Part shown: positions 7,343 to 12,864 of the stretch, piece by piece
Numbering within the stretch: position 1 is the first letter of the stretch
Layout of the letters: each line of letters opens with the position of its first letter
DNA from: Vicinamibacteria bacterium
Lineage (GTDB): Bacteria > Acidobacteriota > Vicinamibacteria > Vicinamibacterales > UBA2999
Direction of reading: 5' to 3'
NCBI GenBank assembly: GCA_025938035.1
Contig: JAICQE010000131.1
Location: 1-13,572 of the forward strand
DNA length: 13,572 nt
Notes under the pieces: model-generated
Database searches by the model: none
What the model was told of the DNA's origin: nothing
Seen by the model: only the letters and a program-made list of their open reading frames with translations
Program-made: the position numbers and the translations under genes

Positions 7343-7348
7343 TATATT
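7343..7348 (+). promoter_or_regulatory. -10 box 7 bases before the isomerase-like gene
   Basis: TATATT is followed by 7 bases (CCGCGCC) and ATG. No ribosome binding site lies in between. A weak -35 (ACGACA, 4 of 6 matches) is 18 bases upstream. A transcript from here would be essentially leaderless. Confidence 0.45.
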
Positions 7349-7355
7349 CCGCGCC

Positions 7356-8243
7356 ATGGATAGAAGAGATTTCCTGGCAGGTGTGGCCGCGGCTCCGCTG
7401 GCGCTGGCCCTTGGCGAATCCTCCTCCGTTGCGGCGGCACAGACGAAACCGGCGACGGCGAAGCGGATGCCGATCCGTCAGAGCGTCATGGCGTCGGTCT
7501 GGACCGGTACGAAGTACTCGTTCGAAGAGCGGTGCCAGATTCTGTCGAAGATTGGATTCAAGGGCGTCGATCTGCCGACGCGCGAACAGGTCCCCACCCT
7601 CAGGAAATACGGGTTGGCGCCGACGATGATGACCGGCACGGGCACCAGCTTCCAGGATGGCCTGATTCGCAAGGAGCTCCACGCCAAGTTCGAACCGGCC
7701 ATTCGCGCCGGCATCGACATGTGCGTCGACGTCGGCTGTCCGAATCTGATTGCGCTGCCCGGCGAGCGCCGCGGCATGTCCAGGGAGGAAGGCGCCGAGA
7801 ACGCCGCCGCGATCCTGAGCAAGGTGAAGGGCTACGCGGAGGAGAAAGGCGTCAACCTGTGCATGGAGATCACCAACTCCAAGGTCGTGGCCGACCAGCG
7901 GACGGATCAGGTTTTCGATCGCCTCGAGTGGGGCTGGGACGTCTGTAAGCGGGTGAATTCACCACGCATGAAGATCGTGTACGACATCTATCACGTGCAG
8001 ATCATGAACGGCGACATCGTGCGGAACATGCGCGACAACCTTCAGTACATCTGCCACATCCACGTCGCCGGCGTCCCCACCCGTCAGGAAATCGACGACA
8101 CGCAGGAGCTCAATCACCGGTTCATCGCGAACGCCATTGCCGAGTCGGGCTACGACGGCTTCGTCGCGCACGAGTGGAGGCCGGGGCCCGGCCGCGATGC
8201 GGTCAAGAGCCTCGAGCAGTGCTTCGCGATTCTGAACGTCTAG
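7356..8243 (+). CDS. Exported hydroxypyruvate isomerase-like TIM-barrel protein
   Basis: 295 residues. The N-terminus MDRRDFLAGVAAAPLALAL has a twin-arginine-type motif (RRDFL) and hydrophobic stretch, so the protein is probably exported folded via Tat. The body is an AP-endonuclease-2/xylose-isomerase-like barrel with metal and catalytic residues in the usual order: CMEITNS (Glu171), YDIYHVQ (Asp210, His213), HIHVAGVPTRQE (His236) and AHEWRPGPG (Glu273). The HIxxAGVPxRxE segment and the closing GYxGFVAxEWxP are the pattern of hydroxypyruvate isomerases (Hyi). The true substrate of exported homologues is unknown; sugar or sugar-acid isomerisation or epimerisation is inferred. It lies 56 bases upstream of a secreted sugar dehydrogenase, suggesting related periplasmic carbohydrate chemistry. 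Tat export with a metal cofactor is plausible. Confidence 0.85.
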   Translation: MDRRDFLAGVAAAPLALALGESSSVAAAQTKPATAKRMPIRQSVMASVWTGTKYSFEERCQILSKIGFKGVDLPTREQVPTLRKYGLAPTMMTGTGTSFQDGLIRKELHAKFEPAIRAGIDMCVDVGCPNLIALPGERRGMSREEGAENAAAILSKVKGYAEEKGVNLCMEITNSKVVADQRTDQVFDRLEWGWDVCKRVNSPRMKIVYDIYHVQIMNGDIVRNMRDNLQYICHIHVAGVPTRQEIDDTQELNHRFIANAIAESGYDGFVAHEWRPGPGRDAVKSLEQCFAILNV

Positions 8244-8284
8244 GGATTCAGATCGTGGATCGGCCAAAGCCGGGCTCCACAGTG

Positions 8285-8290
8285 TAAAAT
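8285..8290 (+). promoter_or_regulatory. -10 box 9 bases before the sugar dehydrogenase gene
   Basis: TAAAAT is followed by 9 bases and ATG; the AT-rich box stands out in a GC-rich gap. No Shine-Dalgarno lies between, and no clear -35 is seen. It suggests that the dehydrogenase has its own promoter although it follows the isomerase by only 56 bases. Confidence 0.45.
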
Positions 8291-8299
8291 TCACCCCTT

Positions 8300-9541
8300 A
8301 TGAAAAACACGCTTGTCGGCTCTCTTCTCTTGATTGCGGGCGTCGCGGTGTTCGCGCAGGCGCCGTACCTCGATCCGCGGCCCGCCAAGGCGCCGCACCA
8401 GAAGCCGGCAGTCGCCGGCCAGTACCAGGCACCGGAACGCAAGTCGAACGTGGCGTTCGACCAGACCGCCATCGTCTCGAACCTGCAGAGCCCATGGGCT
8501 CTGGCGTTCCTGCCGGGCGGAAAAATGCTGGTCACCGAGAAAACGCCTGGCCTCCTGCGCGTCGTGAACGCGAACGGCTCGCTGGTCGCCGCACCGGTTG
8601 CCGGCGTGCCGAAAGTGGATGGCCGCGGGCAGGGCGGGCTGCTCGGCCTGGCGCTCGATCCGAACTTCGCCACCAACCGGCTGCTCTACTTCAGCTTCAG
8701 CGAACTGCAGGCTGACGGGACGAACAACACAGCCGTCGCACGCGGACGGTTCGTCGACGACGCCACCGCGCCGCGGCTGGAAAACGTGGAGGTGATCTTC
8801 CACCAGGCGCCGTCCCTGCAGTCGAACGCGCACTTCGGCGGCCGTCTGGTGTTCGGTCGCGACGGCACCCTGTTCATCACCATGGGGGATCGCTCGGCCA
8901 TTCCCGGACGCATGCAGGCGCAGAAGATGGACAGCCTGATTGGCAAGATTGCGCGGGTCAATGCGGACGGCTCCATTCCCAAGGACAACCCGTTCGTCGG
9001 AAAAGCCGGGGTACGGCCCGAGATCTGGTCCTATGGCCACCGCAACGTTCAGGCGGCAACGCTGCATCCAACGACTGGCGAACTGTGGGAAGTCGAGCAC
9101 GGGACGAACGGCGGTGACGAGGTCAACATCGCGCGCAAGGGCAGGGACTACGGCTGGCCGACCATCGCCTACGGTATCGAGTATCAGGGCGGCCGCATCA
9201 CCGGCGACGAGCAGGTGAAAGCGGGGATGGAGCAGCCGGTCTACTACTGGGATCCGAACATCGCGCCGAGCGGCATGACGTTCTATACGGGCTCCGCGTT
9301 CCCCGCGTGGAAAGGAAGTCTCTTCATCGGCGGGCTCGGCAGCAATGCGCTGGTGAGGCTCGCCGTCGAAGGCGACAAAGTGGTGGGCGAGGAGCGCTTC
9401 CTGATGGAGAACAAGGAGCGCATCCGCGACGTGGTGCAGGGACCGGACGGTTACCTCTATGTGCTGACGGATCCGCAGGGAGGCCGTGGCGCCCCGCCGC
9501 CGTCGACGGGCCGGCTGATCCGAATCTCGCCGAAGAAATAA
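8300..9541 (+). CDS. Secreted PQQ-dependent sugar dehydrogenase
   Basis: 413 residues with signal peptide [21 protein letters not shown]. The rest is the six-bladed propeller of soluble aldose/glucose dehydrogenases: [18 protein letters not shown] (64-81), [15 protein letters not shown] (Gln111), [10 protein letters not shown] (catalytic His178), FITMGDR (Asp197), GHRNVQA (Arg248), [13 protein letters not shown] (266-276), [33 protein letters not shown] and the closing GRLIRI strand. These enzymes oxidise aldoses at C1 to lactones in the periplasm using pyrroloquinoline quinone and calcium. No pqq biosynthesis genes are in the window, so cofactor supply is unknown. The electron acceptor might be one of the nearby haem c proteins, which is inference from position only. 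It converges on the next gene across a repeat-rich hairpin. Confidence 0.92.
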   Translation: MKNTLVGSLLLIAGVAVFAQAPYLDPRPAKAPHQKPAVAGQYQAPERKSNVAFDQTAIVSNLQSPWALAFLPGGKMLVTEKTPGLLRVVNANGSLVAAPVAGVPKVDGRGQGGLLGLALDPNFATNRLLYFSFSELQADGTNNTAVARGRFVDDATAPRLENVEVIFHQAPSLQSNAHFGGRLVFGRDGTLFITMGDRSAIPGRMQAQKMDSLIGKIARVNADGSIPKDNPFVGKAGVRPEIWSYGHRNVQAATLHPTTGELWEVEHGTNGGDEVNIARKGRDYGWPTIAYGIEYQGGRITGDEQVKAGMEQPVYYWDPNIAPSGMTFYTGSAFPAWKGSLFIGGLGSNALVRLAVEGDKVVGEERFLMENKERIRDVVQGPDGYLYVLTDPQGGRGAPPPSTGRLIRISPKK

Positions 9542-9551
9542 TCGCTCGAAA

Positions 9552-9602
9552 CATTCGAGTCGTTCGAGTCGTTCGCAAAGAACGATTCGAACGATCCGAA
9601 CG
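9552..9602. terminator. Long hairpin between convergent genes
   Basis: TCGTTCGAGTCGTTC (9560-9574) and GAACGATTCGAACGA (9580-9594) pair over 15 positions (one G-U) around a GCAAA loop, and pairing continues outward to 9552/9602 with few breaks. It lies between the stops at 9541 and 9650, so it could end both transcripts, although there is no T-run. It is built from the same 9-bp unit as the flanking tandem repeat. Confidence 0.5.
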
Positions 9603-9653
9603 ATCCGAACGTTCCGAACGTTCCGAACGATCCGAACGATCCGAACGATTTAT
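9580..9653 (+). repeat. 9-bp tandem repeat, intergenic copy
   Basis: About eight units AACGATTCG / AACGATCCG / AACGTTCCG run head to tail up to the stop codon of the convergent gene. The unit is the one found inside the MEMO gene at 22-108, here on the opposite strand of the window. Frames crossing it give low-complexity R-S-E or S-F-G peptides that are not real proteins. Confidence 0.9.
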
Positions 9654-10942
9654 TTCCCCGCAAAAAGCCGCTTCGCTGGAATCTGGATCGGCTCGTTGTC
9701 GTCGCGGTTCCTGTCGTTGACCGCGGTCCACGTCATATACACCGAGTGCATCTCGTCCCAGACCTGCTGTCCCCACGGCACGGGCCGCGTCGGATCGGGG
9801 TTGAGTGGATTCGCCGGCGAGTTGTCATAGCTGGCCAGGTATTCGAGGATCGTTCCCTGCGCCACGCGCTCAGGCTTCGACAGGACGTAATAGTTCTGCC
9901 AGGAATCGTCCCAGCGCGGGATGTGCAGCAGGACGGAGCGCGCGCCATCAGGTCGAATCACCGAGGCGGTTCCCAGCTGCGCGCGCAGGTGCATGTGCGG
10001 GCGCAGCCCGTGAATCCGCGCCTCGCTCGGGAACTGAAACGCGCCAATGACCTCGTGCTTCTGCACCATCGGCGGCACGACGATCGCGCTGTTGAGCACG
10101 ATCGTCGTATTCACCGGCGTGTGGACGGGCGTGCGCGCGAACCGGAAGCCCACCTTGCTCTGATCGGTCGTCTCGGTGCCGATGGCGTTGTAGTGCATCT
10201 GGAACGAGATGCGCGTCCCCTTCGGAAAGAACTTGCCGTAGCCGTCGCGCCACACCATCGCTTCGAGTCCGGGCGAATACAGATGGACGTTCTGACCGCC
10301 GCCCGGTCCGTTGTCGCTCGGCACCGACGCCGAGGCGACGGCATGGTGCACGACACGTCGGTTGCCGGGGCGGACTTCGATCGCCTGAATCCACGTGTCC
10401 TCGGGGAACTCGTAGTTCGTCGGCACGGTGATGTACGGAATCGTTCCGCTCGCCGGAATCTTCACCGGCTCGGTCATCGTCAGCACGAGGTCGGGCTCGC
10501 CGATCTGCCAGCCGTCTGCATACTGCGGCGGCGCCGGCGTCTCAGCGGGGTTGCCTTCCTTCGCTCCACCGTCCACCCACGCGGTGATGGTGGCGATCTC
10601 CGCGTCCGTCAGACGGCGAGGATCGCGGAAGCTCCCGAAGTGCGGGTCGGCATTCCACGGCGGCATCTGGCGCGAGGACACGGCTTTCCTGATCGACGCC
10701 GCCCACGGCCGCGCCTCGTTGTAGGACAGGAGCGAGAAGGGCGCGACCTCGCCGGGACGATGGCAGTAGGCGCAGTTGGCGAAGAGGATCGGCGCGACGT
10801 CGCGCGCGAACGTGACCTCGCCCCTCGACTCGCTTCGCTCGTTCGGGGCAAGCGCGCGCGGCGCGTTCTGCCCCGTGATGCCGGATGGGTAGGCCGCGAC
10901 AGCGATGAGCGCGATTCCACAGCAGATGATCAGTCGTCGCAT
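9650..10942 (-). CDS. Secreted c-type cytochrome / copper type II monooxygenase-like protein
   Basis: 430 residues; signal peptide 1-24 (MRRLIICCGIALIAVAAYPS). The N-terminal haem c domain has CAYCH (57-61) and a likely axial Met93 in RQMPPW. Residues about 150-420 resemble the two-copper core of peptidylglycine alpha-hydroxylating monooxygenase, with all candidate ligands present in order: VVHHA (His199, His200), FQMHY (His250), RPHMHLRA (His316, His318) and DEMHS (Met398). The haem could feed electrons to the copper pair, a cytochrome-monooxygenase fusion whose substrate is unknown. Similar secreted fusions are common in Acidobacteriota and Planctomycetota. The start has a good ribosome site (GGAG, 7 bases before ATG), unlike most neighbours. 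Residues 32-41 (APNERSESRG) come from a repeat-like element. It lies 80 bases downstream of surE, across two hairpins. Confidence 0.85.
   Translation of the reverse strand: MRRLIICCGIALIAVAAYPSGITGQNAPRALAPNERSESRGEVTFARDVAPILFANCAYCHRPGEVAPFSLLSYNEARPWAASIRKAVSSRQMPPWNADPHFGSFRDPRRLTDAEIATITAWVDGGAKEGNPAETPAPPQYADGWQIGEPDLVLTMTEPVKIPASGTIPYITVPTNYEFPEDTWIQAIEVRPGNRRVVHHAVASASVPSDNGPGGGQNVHLYSPGLEAMVWRDGYGKFFPKGTRISFQMHYNAIGTETTDQSKVGFRFARTPVHTPVNTTIVLNSAIVVPPMVQKHEVIGAFQFPSEARIHGLRPHMHLRAQLGTASVIRPDGARSVLLHIPRWDDSWQNYYVLSKPERVAQGTILEYLASYDNSPANPLNPDPTRPVPWGQQVWDEMHSVYMTWTAVNDRNRDDNEPIQIPAKRLFAGK
10821..10848. repeat. Repeat-like palindromic/mirror element in the cytochrome gene
   Basis: A 28-bp element runs from CCCCTCGA to TTCGGGG with the perfect mirror core CTCGCTTCGCTC. 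The outer C-run and G-run can pair. It encodes PNERSESRG in the linker between signal peptide and haem domain. Similar ERSESR-encoding elements are, from memory, frequent dispersed repeats in metagenome-derived genomes. A partial look-alike (CTCGCTACGCTCG, 4449-4461) lies in the signal-peptide region of the 4026-4520 gene. Confidence 0.45.
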
Positions 10943-10959
10943 GTTTCACTCCGTTGTGG

Positions 10960-11004
10960 GGCGCGCCTTGTCAGGCGCGCCTCGCGGACCTGACAAGGTC
11001 CGCG
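10960..11004. repeat. Paired REP-like hairpins between surE and the cytochrome gene
   Basis: Two adjacent stem-loops: GGCGCGCC-TTGTCA-GGCGCGCC (10960-10981) and CGCGGACC-TGACAA-GGTCCGCG (10983-11004). Their loops are reverse complements of each other, as in paired REP units arranged head to head. The second shares its 16-bp core with 4978-4993 and resembles 12818-12849. The pair may terminate or stabilise the surE transcript. Confidence 0.65.
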
Positions 11005-11022
11005 CCACGGTCTGCGCGAAGT

Positions 11023-11880
11023 TTACTTGAACCAGCCCTTCAGCGTGTTGATCTGCGACTCGTCCGTCTCGCCCACCTTCATCGGGGTAACGGACACATA
11101 CCCGTTGGCGACCGCCCACACGTCCGTTCCCTGCGGCGCGCCCGCTGACGCACCCTCTTTATAGACGTTCCAGTAGACCGTGCGCCCGTTGCCCGGGTGC
11201 TTCGTCTCGCCGTAGCTCTCCTCGCCGCCATGCTGCGCGGCCAGGGTCGTCACCACATAGCCCTTGTAGCCGTCTTTCGGCATCTGGGGAATGCTGACGT
11301 TGAGGAACGTGCGCGGCGGCAGACCGTACATCTTGAGCCGCCTCGCCACACCCAGCACTTCTTCCGCCGCGTACGGCAGATCGCGCGGAACGCCGACGGC
11401 GGCCAGCGATGCGGCGATCGCCGGCACGCCGAGCATCACCGCCTGACGCGCGGCGCCCAGCGTTCCCGAAACATACGCCGAGTACCCGAGGTTGTAGCCG
11501 CGATTGATGCCGGTGACAACCAGGTCGGGACGCGGCTTCAGGATGTTGCGTATCGCGACGTTGACCGTGCTCGCCGGTGTGGCGGTGAGCCCGATTGCCT
11601 TGAGGCCGTTGGGCAGCGTCAGGTCCTCACGGATGATCGCGTCGTTGGCCGTGGAGATCGAATGCCCGGCGCCGCTCGAGTTCTCGGCCGGCGCGACGAT
11701 CGACACGTCGCCGATCGCCTGAAGAATTTGCGCCAGCGCGGCGATGCCGGGAGCGTTCACCCCGTCGTCGTTGCTCACCAGGATCCGGTATGGAGGCGGC
11801 TGCCGCCGCTGCTGCGCAGACACCGGCGCGAGCAAGACAGCCGCAACGAAGAGCGCGAGGAGAACCCTGGTTCGCTGCAT
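11023..11880 (-). CDS. surE: SurE-family 5'/3'-nucleotidase with signal peptide
   Basis: 285 residues, slightly longer than typical cytoplasmic SurE (about 250) because of a signal peptide, MQRTRVLLALFVAAVLLAPVSAQ. SurE motifs follow: YRILVSNDDGVNAPGIAAL (metal ligands Asp38, Asp39), VAPAENSSGAGHSIS (Ser68/Ser69) and PDLVVTGINRGYNLG (Asn126), then YVSGTLGAARQAVMLGVPAIAASL. SurE enzymes remove phosphate from nucleoside monophosphates and related esters using a divalent metal. The signal peptide indicates a periplasmic form, perhaps for phosphate or nucleoside scavenging, and not the stationary-phase cytoplasmic enzyme. TAATCT ends 8 bases before the ATG, so it is probably transcribed from its own promoter. 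The symbol reflects family membership, not orthology. Confidence 0.9.
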   Translation of the reverse strand: MQRTRVLLALFVAAVLLAPVSAQQRRQPPPYRILVSNDDGVNAPGIAALAQILQAIGDVSIVAPAENSSGAGHSISTANDAIIREDLTLPNGLKAIGLTATPASTVNVAIRNILKPRPDLVVTGINRGYNLGYSAYVSGTLGAARQAVMLGVPAIAASLAAVGVPRDLPYAAEEVLGVARRLKMYGLPPRTFLNVSIPQMPKDGYKGYVVTTLAAQHGGEESYGETKHPGNGRTVYWNVYKEGASAGAPQGTDVWAVANGYVSVTPMKVGETDESQINTLKGWFK

Positions 11881-11888
11881 GAACGAGG

Positions 11889-11894
11889 AGATTA
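11889..11894 (-). promoter_or_regulatory. -10 box 8 bases before surE
   Basis: On the minus strand TAATCT is followed by CCTCGTTC and then ATG. The 8 bases contain no purine-rich ribosome site, pointing to a leaderless message. Confidence 0.45.
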
Positions 11895-11960
11895 GCAGGA
11901 ACGCGGGCGGTCCGCCTACCAGAGGGACGCGACGTGCGTGTGCGGCCCGGCGACGTGCTG

Positions 11961-12245
11961 TCAGGCAGTGGCTGGCTTGATCGGCGGAACTTCGTAGAGC
12001 ACGAGGCCGTGCTTGACCTCTTCCATCGCCAGGCGTTCAGCCTTGTAGACCGTCGGCCGGTTGGGATCCCAGCCGTCCTCCTCGTTCAGCCGCAGACGGG
12101 CGCCGCGCCGCAACTGCTTCGCGCGCATGGCGGCGACGTCGACGAACAGGAATCGGCTCTCGATGGGCGGCGCCTGCGGCCGCTCGACGGGCTGTTCGAC
12201 TTCTGGATCTGCCTGGATCTCCGGTGCGTCGTCGGTGGGTTCCAT
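11961..12245 (-). CDS. rpoZ: DNA-directed RNA polymerase omega subunit-like protein
   Basis: 94 residues from the ATG at 12245. An acidic, Pro-rich N-terminus (1-28) precedes the omega core: IESRFLFVDVAAMRAKQLRRGARLRL (29-53) matches the conserved helix with (A)xRAxQLxxG, and YKAERLAMEEVKHGLVLYEV (67-86) matches the A-x-E-E-hydrophobic-x-x-G-x-V helix. Omega binds the beta' C-terminus and helps RNA polymerase assembly. The usual neighbours gmk and coaBC are absent; instead it follows hsp20 across a hairpin. A GTG at 12263 would add six residues (VLLFSS), but TACTGT (12254-12259) ends 8 bases before 12245, favouring the shorter form. Short and divergent, so the assignment is probable and not certain. 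Confidence 0.65.
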   Translation of the reverse strand: MEPTDDAPEIQADPEVEQPVERPQAPPIESRFLFVDVAAMRAKQLRRGARLRLNEEDGWDPNRPTVYKAERLAMEEVKHGLVLYEVPPIKPATA

Positions 12246-12253
12246 TGAGGAGA

Positions 12254-12259
12254 ACAGTA
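12254..12259 (-). promoter_or_regulatory. -10 box 8 bases before the omega-like gene
   Basis: On the minus strand TACTGT is followed by TCTCCTCA and then ATG. The spacing matches surE and others in the window. It overlaps the alternative GTG reading. Confidence 0.35.
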
Positions 12260-12286
12260 GCACTGGGGAGGCCTCAGGCCCAAGGG

Positions 12287-12314
12287 CTCGGGCCCCAGAG
12301 TGCTGGGGCCCGAG
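12287..12314. repeat. Perfect 12-bp stem-loop between hsp20 and the omega-like gene
   Basis: CTCGGGCCCCAG (12287-12298), loop AGTG, CTGGGGCCCGAG (12303-12314). It is very stable and lies just downstream of hsp20, where it could block or attenuate read-through, but no T-run follows on the minus strand. The adjoining 18-mer GGCCCGAGGCCTGAACCC (12307-12324) recurs with two changes in the dnaK tail at 12917-12934, so this is a dispersed repeat at least in part. Confidence 0.6.
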
Positions 12315-12349
12315 GCCTGAACCCTGAAGCCATCCGGCGTCGCCGACGC

Positions 12350-12793
12350 TTACACGACGGCGACGTTTACTGTCCGCGGCTTCGCTTCCTCCTTGAACGG
12401 CAGCGTGATCGTCAGCACGCCATTCTTGTACTCGGCGGTCACCTTCCCCGCGTCCACCGTGGTCGGCAGCGTGAACGAACGATGGAACGTGCCGTACGCG
12501 CGCTCGATCCGCCGATAGTGCTCTTCCTTCACCTCGGGGTCGAACTTCTTCTCGCCCTTGATGATGATGGTGCCGTTCTCGACGGTGACTTCGATGTCCT
12601 GCTGCGTCATGCCCGGCAGTTCGGCGCGGAGCACCAGATCGTGCTTCTCGGTTTCGTAAATGTCGACCGAGGGGACCCAGTTGCCGCGGAAGCCGGTGTC
12701 CTCGTCACGCAGATAGACGTTGCCGAACAGGCGGTTCAGACGGTCCTGCATGACAGCAAATTCCCGAAGCGGATCGACTTTGATAATCGCCAT
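12350..12793 (-). CDS. Hsp20/alpha-crystallin small heat-shock protein
   Basis: 147 residues, the normal length for a bacterial small heat-shock protein. The alpha-crystallin domain spans about 39-133: WVPSVDIYETEKHDLVLRAELPG, then DIEVTVENGTIIIKGEKK, RIERAYGTFHRSFTLP (96-110) and the closing AEYKNGVLTITLP (120-132). The C-terminal RTVNV (140-144) is an I/V-x-I/V-type motif that docks neighbouring subunits in the oligomer. The protein is an ATP-independent holdase that keeps unfolding proteins soluble for DnaK, encoded immediately upstream on the same strand. A strong Shine-Dalgarno (GGGAGGAAG, complement of 12800-12808) lies 6 bases before the ATG, in contrast to the leaderless-looking genes nearby. 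That fits translation from a dnaK-hsp20 transcript. Confidence 0.94.
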   Translation of the reverse strand: MAIIKVDPLREFAVMQDRLNRLFGNVYLRDEDTGFRGNWVPSVDIYETEKHDLVLRAELPGMTQQDIEVTVENGTIIIKGEKKFDPEVKEEHYRRIERAYGTFHRSFTLPTTVDAGKVTAEYKNGVLTITLPFKEEAKPRTVNVAVV

Positions 12794-12817
12794 GTTGTTC
12801 TTCCTCCCTCAAGATTT

Positions 12818-12849
12818 CGTGGGGCGGACCCGGCAGGGTCCGCCCCACG
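12818..12849. repeat. Perfect 14-bp stem-loop between dnaK and hsp20
   Basis: CGTGGGGCGGACCC (12818-12831), loop GGCA, GGGTCCGCCCCACG (12836-12849). It contains the GCGGACC...GGTCCGC core of the hairpin at 10983-11004 with a different loop. In the dnaK-to-hsp20 direction it sits 10 bases before the hsp20 Shine-Dalgarno, so it may partly terminate, protect an mRNA end or set the dnaK:hsp20 ratio. No T-run follows. Confidence 0.7.
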
Positions 12850-12864
12850 ATCACGTCGAACTCG

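Noticed and set aside
9307..9720. Plus-strand ORF with repeated RSE peptides, and a minus-strand ORF with repeated SFG peptides (9457-9663)
   Set aside because: Both are translations of the 9-bp repeat and of other frames of the dehydrogenase gene.
9746..10993. 415-codon plus-strand ORF opposite the cytochrome gene
   Set aside because: The minus strand encodes CxxCH and the copper motifs; the plus reading is Arg/Val-rich without motifs.
11881..11960. RNA gene in the gap between surE and the omega-like gene
   Set aside because: No cloverleaf, riboswitch-like pairing or terminator could be seen in these 80 bases.
12246..12263. GTG start at 12263 for the omega-like gene
   Set aside because: It would add six residues overlapping the TACTGT box; the ATG at 12245 fits the recurrent spacing.
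12287..12314. Classical rho-independent terminator
   Set aside because: The stem is perfect but no T-run follows on either strand, and neighbouring sequence is repeat-derived.
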